Source: an uncultured Desulfobacteraceae bacterium
GTDB lineage: Bacteria > Desulfobacterota > Desulfobacteria > Desulfobacterales > UBA2174
NCBI GenBank assembly: GCA_937982505.1
Contig: CALJLV010000084.1
Location: 16,966 to 80,965, forward strand
Length of the DNA: 64,000 bases
Direction of reading: 5' to 3'
Below the pieces are notes generated by a model, which worked only from the letters and a program-made list of their open reading frames with translations, was not told where the DNA came from and searched no databases. The stretch's first letter is position 1. Each line of letters starts with the position of its first letter. The position numbers were made by a program, and so were the translations under genes. This document shows, piece after piece, positions 61,801-64,000 of this stretch.

Positions 61801-63012
61801 TTCGCGCGGGACATCACCGAACGCATCGAGCGGCAAAAGGCCAACGAGTACCTGCAGAAGCAGCTCGTTCAGGCGCAGAAGATGGAATCGGTGGGGCGCT
61901 TGGCGGGCGGTGTGGCCCACGACTACAACAACATGCTCGGGGTGATTCTCGGCTATTCGGAGATGCTCTTGGAGATGTTCCAGCCGTCGGATGCGGCCCA
62001 TTCCGCTCTTGTGGAAATCAAGGGGGCGGCCCAGCGCTCGGCGGACATCACCCGCCAGCTTCTAGCCTTTGCCCGGAAACAGACCATTTCGCCCAAGGTC
62101 CTCGATCTGAACGACACCGTCGCGGGGATGCTCAAGATGCTGCGCCGCCTGATCGGCGAGGACATCGAATTGGCATGGCGGCCTGAGGCGCCCCTGTGGC
62201 CCGTAAAACTCGACCCGTCTCAGGTCGACCAGATTCTAGCCAACCTGTGCGTCAACGCGCGCGATGCCATCGCAGGGGTGGGCAAGGTGACCATCGAGAC
62301 CGAAAACGTCCGCTTCGATGCGCCCTACCGCGCCGAACACCCGGGATTCCGCGAGGGAGAGTTTGTACTCTTGGCGGTCAGCGACGACGGTTGCGGCATG
62401 GACCGGGAAACCCTGCAGAATATCTTCGAGCCATTTTTCACCACCAAGGCTGATGGGCACGGAACCGGGCTCGGGCTGGCCATGGTGTATGGCATCGTCA
62501 AGCAGAACGAGGGCTTCGTCAACGTTTACAGCGAACCGGGCAAGGGGACGACCTTCAGGATATACCTGCCGCGCCACCAGGGGCAGATCAAAGAGGCGAT
62601 CCATGAGGAAGCGCCAGCCCAAACGCCTAAAAGCCAAGGGGAAACCATCTTGCTGGTCGAGGACGAAGAGCCGCTTCTCAAGCTGGAAAAACGGATGCTG
62701 CAGCGCCTCGATTACGATGTGCTGTGCGCCTCGACCCCAAGGGCCGCAATGGACCTGGCCGCACAGCACGGCGGGCGCATCAATCTATTGATCACCGACG
62801 TGGTCATGCCGGAAATGAGCGGCAGGGAATTGTCTGAACGATTGACAGCGCGCTACCCGGGTCTCAAGACGCTGTACATGTCCGGCTACACGGCCAACGT
62901 GATCGCCCATCGCGGCATTCTCAAAGATGGCGTTAATTTCATGCAGAAACCGTTCTCGATGCAGGAGTTGGCCGTAAAGCTGAGCGCGGTGCTGAAACAC
63001 GAGCACGAGTAA
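58849..63012 (+). CDS. Hybrid histidine kinase with 5TM sensor, five PAS, GAF and receiver
   Basis: A 1387-residue membrane protein. The first 190 residues hold five or six hydrophobic segments of the 5TMR type, followed by PAS domains at about 205-320, 325-445, 460-575 and 585-700, a GAF domain (about 715-865), and a fifth PAS (about 870-995). The phosphoacceptor helix carries GGVAHDYNNM with His at residue 1024, the ATPase domain shows NARDAI, DDGCGMD and GTGLGLAMV, and the C-terminal receiver has Asp at residue 1317 in TDVVMPEMSG. The many PAS sensors imply several inputs (ligands not predictable). It is GC-rich, unlike the AT-rich genes on both sides, and has no adjacent response regulator. 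Confidence 0.9.
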   Translation: MNSSSLVGLMNNAALLIALGLLYDILGVRQIGKNPTFRQMFAGAVIGAIGIAIMSTPWNFGHGVIFDTRSVLLCIAGLFFGTLPTLIAVILTAAFRLSTGGAGAWVGVAVIGTSGAVGLAWRHLRRRRDHDPSTGELYLLGIVVHVAMLAWMLLLPGTVAPSVLQNISLPVMLIHPMATVLLGVLLVNRKRRTEAEHRLRTSEAKFRHLFEHHPAVKLLIDPDNGRIVQANRAAETFYGWPVKQIQGMAVHDINTLPADQVRAEMEKARSREKSHFSFKHRLADNSIRDVEVYSGKVRIGGKAYLHSIVHDVSDSRRAVEALRESEDKYRRLAENMSDVVWITDFDLRTTYVSPSVERLVGEPVEAHLKRSFEEKFPPDSLNTLIHTFAEEMEREKDPGCDRKRSRMIEVEHYRADGSTVWVSIHCSFVRDANGTPVGLQGVTRDISERRAAEESMRHANDLMRYVVEHANSGVAVHDRDLRYIYVSQRYLDQYKIAEQEVIGRHHYDVFPDLPQKWRHVHQRALAGEVSRADRDPYPREDGTLEWTRWECRPWYAADGTIGGIIVYTEVITGRVRTEEALRASEEQQRSMIAASPLAIISLDAQGVVQSWNDSAERIFGWPAHEAMGRFLPLVPEDQYAHFAGLRRRVMAGESLANVELTRRRRDGSAIEVSLSTAPIRDQDGRPAAIMAVLEDITERKKAEKRLNWNIQRNALLSQTAARLLQSDVPQDIVEDLCRRIMEFLDCHVFFNFVLDAQSGKLQLNAYAGIPAENAGQIEWLDQGVAVCGGMAHDRRRRVYENIQEAADPVLDKVKSWGIQAYGCHPLMVEDRLIGTLSFGTRSRPRFAPEEIEMMESVTHLVATAMNRVHMERALRASEEKFRLLVENSPDAIFIQTEGRFAYLNQGAINLFGARSADELLGTDIMDRFHPDFHEAVRERIRSLNQRKEQVPILEQIYLRMDGSPVNVEVSAVPFNHQGQDGAIVFARDITERIERQKANEYLQKQLVQAQKMESVGRLAGGVAHDYNNMLGVILGYSEMLLEMFQPSDAAHSALVEIKGAAQRSADITRQLLAFARKQTISPKVLDLNDTVAGMLKMLRRLIGEDIELAWRPEAPLWPVKLDPSQVDQILANLCVNARDAIAGVGKVTIETENVRFDAPYRAEHPGFREGEFVLLAVSDDGCGMDRETLQNIFEPFFTTKADGHGTGLGLAMVYGIVKQNEGFVNVYSEPGKGTTFRIYLPRHQGQIKEAIHEEAPAQTPKSQGETILLVEDEEPLLKLEKRMLQRLDYDVLCASTPRAAMDLAAQHGGRINLLITDVVMPEMSGRELSERLTARYPGLKTLYMSGYTANVIAHRGILKDGVNFMQKPFSMQELAVKLSAVLKHEHE

Positions 63013-63057
63013 CTGATTTGAATGTATGCAAAATTTTTCGAGATTGAGAGGCCGATG

Positions 63058-63747
63058 ATGTCCGACAAAACAGATCTCCCAATGCACGTAAAATTTTTCC
63101 TTCCGATCTTATCGGTTCTGAAAAGACTGGGCGGATCTGGAAGCTTCAGCGAGGTTAAGGACACATTAATTGAAATCGAAAATATCCCTGAAGAAGAGCT
63201 TGAAGTCAAATTCAAAAGTGGTGTTTTGAAAATTGATAATCAAATAAGTTGGAGCAAAATATATCTAACAAAAGCCGGCTTCATAGACACTTCTGATCAA
63301 AATATTTGGAGTTTAACAGAAAAAGGCCTGAAATCGGAAATCACAGAGAAAGAAGTTCTTTCAATATTTAGGCAAATCCACGGAAGCTTTGCCTCGCAAC
63401 GGGGAAAATTGAAAAAATCCAGCGAGACAAATGACATCAAACCCCCACCGGAAATCCATCCCCATAGAGAGGAACTTCTGGCGATACTGCAGACCTTACC
63501 CCCTGATGGCTTCGAAAGATTATGTCAAAGATTGTTGAGAGCCTCTGGTTTCAGTAGAGTTGTGGTAACCGGGAAGTCAGGTGACGGGGGAATCGATGGT
63601 GAAGGAATTCTGGAAATAAATCCTTTGGTTAGCTTCAAAGTCATATTCCAGGCAAAACGTTACAAAGGGGCTGTATCCGCATCCCAAATTCGTGATTTCA
63701 GAGGCGCAATGCAGGGAAGAGCAGAAAAGGGAATATTGGTAGTGTAA
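63058..63747 (+). pseudogene. Mrr-like restriction endonuclease, 3' end cut off by an insertion
   Basis: The 229-residue reading frame begins with an Mrr N-terminal winged-helix-like domain (about 10-95) and continues to a partial Mrr catalytic domain: GFERLCQRLLRASGF, GKSGDGGIDGEG with the catalytic Asp, and FQAKRYKGAVSASQIRDFRGAM with the QxK motif. It stops at KGILVV, where relatives go on for about 40 residues more. The break is at the edge of an IS256-type element. The start ATG could be 63055 or 63058 (GAGAGG upstream) or 63022. Mrr proteins cut methylated DNA; this one is probably inactive. Confidence 0.82.
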
Positions 63748-63784
63748 GATTGATTGTGTGAAATTGGTATAGGGTCGAAAAAAA

Positions 63785-63843
63785 GGCGCTTTTCCTATAA
63801 ATGGGTGTTTTGCGAAGACATCCCAAGAGAAAGGAAAAGCGCC
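63785..63843. repeat. 12-bp inverted repeat in the transposase leader
   Basis: GGCGCTTTTCCT at 63785-63796 and AGGAAAAGCGCC at 63832-63843 are exact reverse complements with a 35-base loop. It ends one base before the GTG start. It may lower translation or transcription read-through into the transposase. Confidence 0.75.
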
Positions 63844-63844
63844 C

Positions 63845-63997
63845 GTGAAGATGGAAATTAGTGTAGCAGAAGCCTTGGAACTGATCAATGGCATCCACCC
63901 CCGACCGGCCAATATTTTCGAGATGATCCGAGCCGAGGTGCAAGAATCGGTACTGTCAAGAAGATTGTGTAAAATTTGCCTCTGCCAATTTTCTTAG
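63845..63997 (+). pseudogene. Truncated IS256-family transposase N-terminus
   Basis: A 50-residue reading frame from the GTG at 63845 (an ATG is at 63851). MEISVAEALELINGI and NIFEMIRAEVQESV match the start of IS256-family transposases, which are about 400 residues long. After QESV the reading leaves the family (LSRRLCKICLCQF) and stops at 63997, where a second terminus-like sequence begins. It is broken before any catalytic domain. Confidence 0.72.
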
Positions 63998-64000
63998 AAG

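Larger units (their letters stand above)
63745..64000 (+). mobile_element. IS256-type insertion element, left end and start of transposase, interrupted
   Basis: The sequence after the endonuclease break starts with a GATTGTGTG-type end (from 63752), an untranslated leader with a 12-bp inverted repeat, and the transposase start. A similar GATTGTGTAA end appears at 63963, in the same direction, only about 210 bases on. That suggests a second element inserted in the first, or a deletion joining two copies. The exact outer edge of the element is uncertain. The rest lies beyond the window. Confidence 0.65.

Overview
The window reads as a GC-rich Gram-negative chromosome segment, most likely from an anaerobic member of the Desulfobacterota (former Deltaproteobacteria). 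This is inferred from gene content: a lipid A/LPS and outer-membrane assembly cluster that uses LpxI; a DHH-CBS-poly(A) polymerase tRNA nucleotidyltransferase; DUF4416 next to YicC, a RemA-like protein and Gmk; a 2-oxoacid:ferredoxin oxidoreductase subunit; a ferritin-like protein; an MttB-family methyltransferase; and large PAS hybrid kinases. Genus cannot be fixed from the sequence alone.

Layout. 1-7.9 kb: groEL, a Cache/PAS hybrid histidine kinase, a MORN-repeat secreted protein (minus), htpX, a TetR regulator and dodecin. 7.95-13.6 kb (minus): tRNA-Val(CAC), an HU/IHF protein, scpB, scpA, trpS and the fused tRNA nucleotidyltransferase. 13.9-18.1 kb: pilC, a PilS-like kinase and lysS. 18.2-42.2 kb: one long plus-strand envelope block, lolC/E-lolD-bamA-skp-lpxD-fabZ-lpxA-lpxI-oxidoreductase-lpxB-msbA-lptF-lptG-kdtA-lpxK-two GT9 heptosyltransferases-GT2-lpxL-GT25-O-antigen ligase-FkbM methyltransferase. 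It covers lipoprotein sorting, outer-membrane protein insertion, lipid A synthesis, flipping, LPS export and core/O-antigen assembly. Many joints are 4-base ATGA stop/start overlaps. Two LPS-type genes (a kinase and a GT4) face it from the minus strand.

44.2-52.7 kb: a tight plus-strand housekeeping string, Trm112/UPF0434-DUF4416-yicC-remA-like-gmk-rlmB-icd-comF, then a lone ferredoxin oxidoreductase beta subunit, fumarase C, a small cysteine-rich protein and a ferritin-like protein. 

From about 52.97 kb the base composition drops and the gene content becomes accessory: a decayed brnA remnant, a brnTA pair whose toxin carries a frameshift, a second toxin-antitoxin pair, an internally deleted short-chain dehydrogenase, an Old-Yellow-Enzyme-type flavoprotein, a thioesterase and an MttB-family methyltransferase with an extra N-terminal segment. 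A GC-rich 1387-residue PAS/GAF hybrid kinase follows. The window ends in an Mrr-like restriction endonuclease cut short by an IS256-type element that is itself interrupted. The 52.97-58.7 kb and 63.0-64.0 kb stretches look like a decaying, horizontally acquired region.

No clearly new multi-gene system was found. The most unusual signals are an 11-copy 7-bp tandem repeat that bridges a heptosyltransferase stop codon and a glycosyltransferase start codon, the decayed brnA copy, the oxidoreductase embedded in the lipid A operon, the N-terminal extension of BamA, and the MttB-family fusion.
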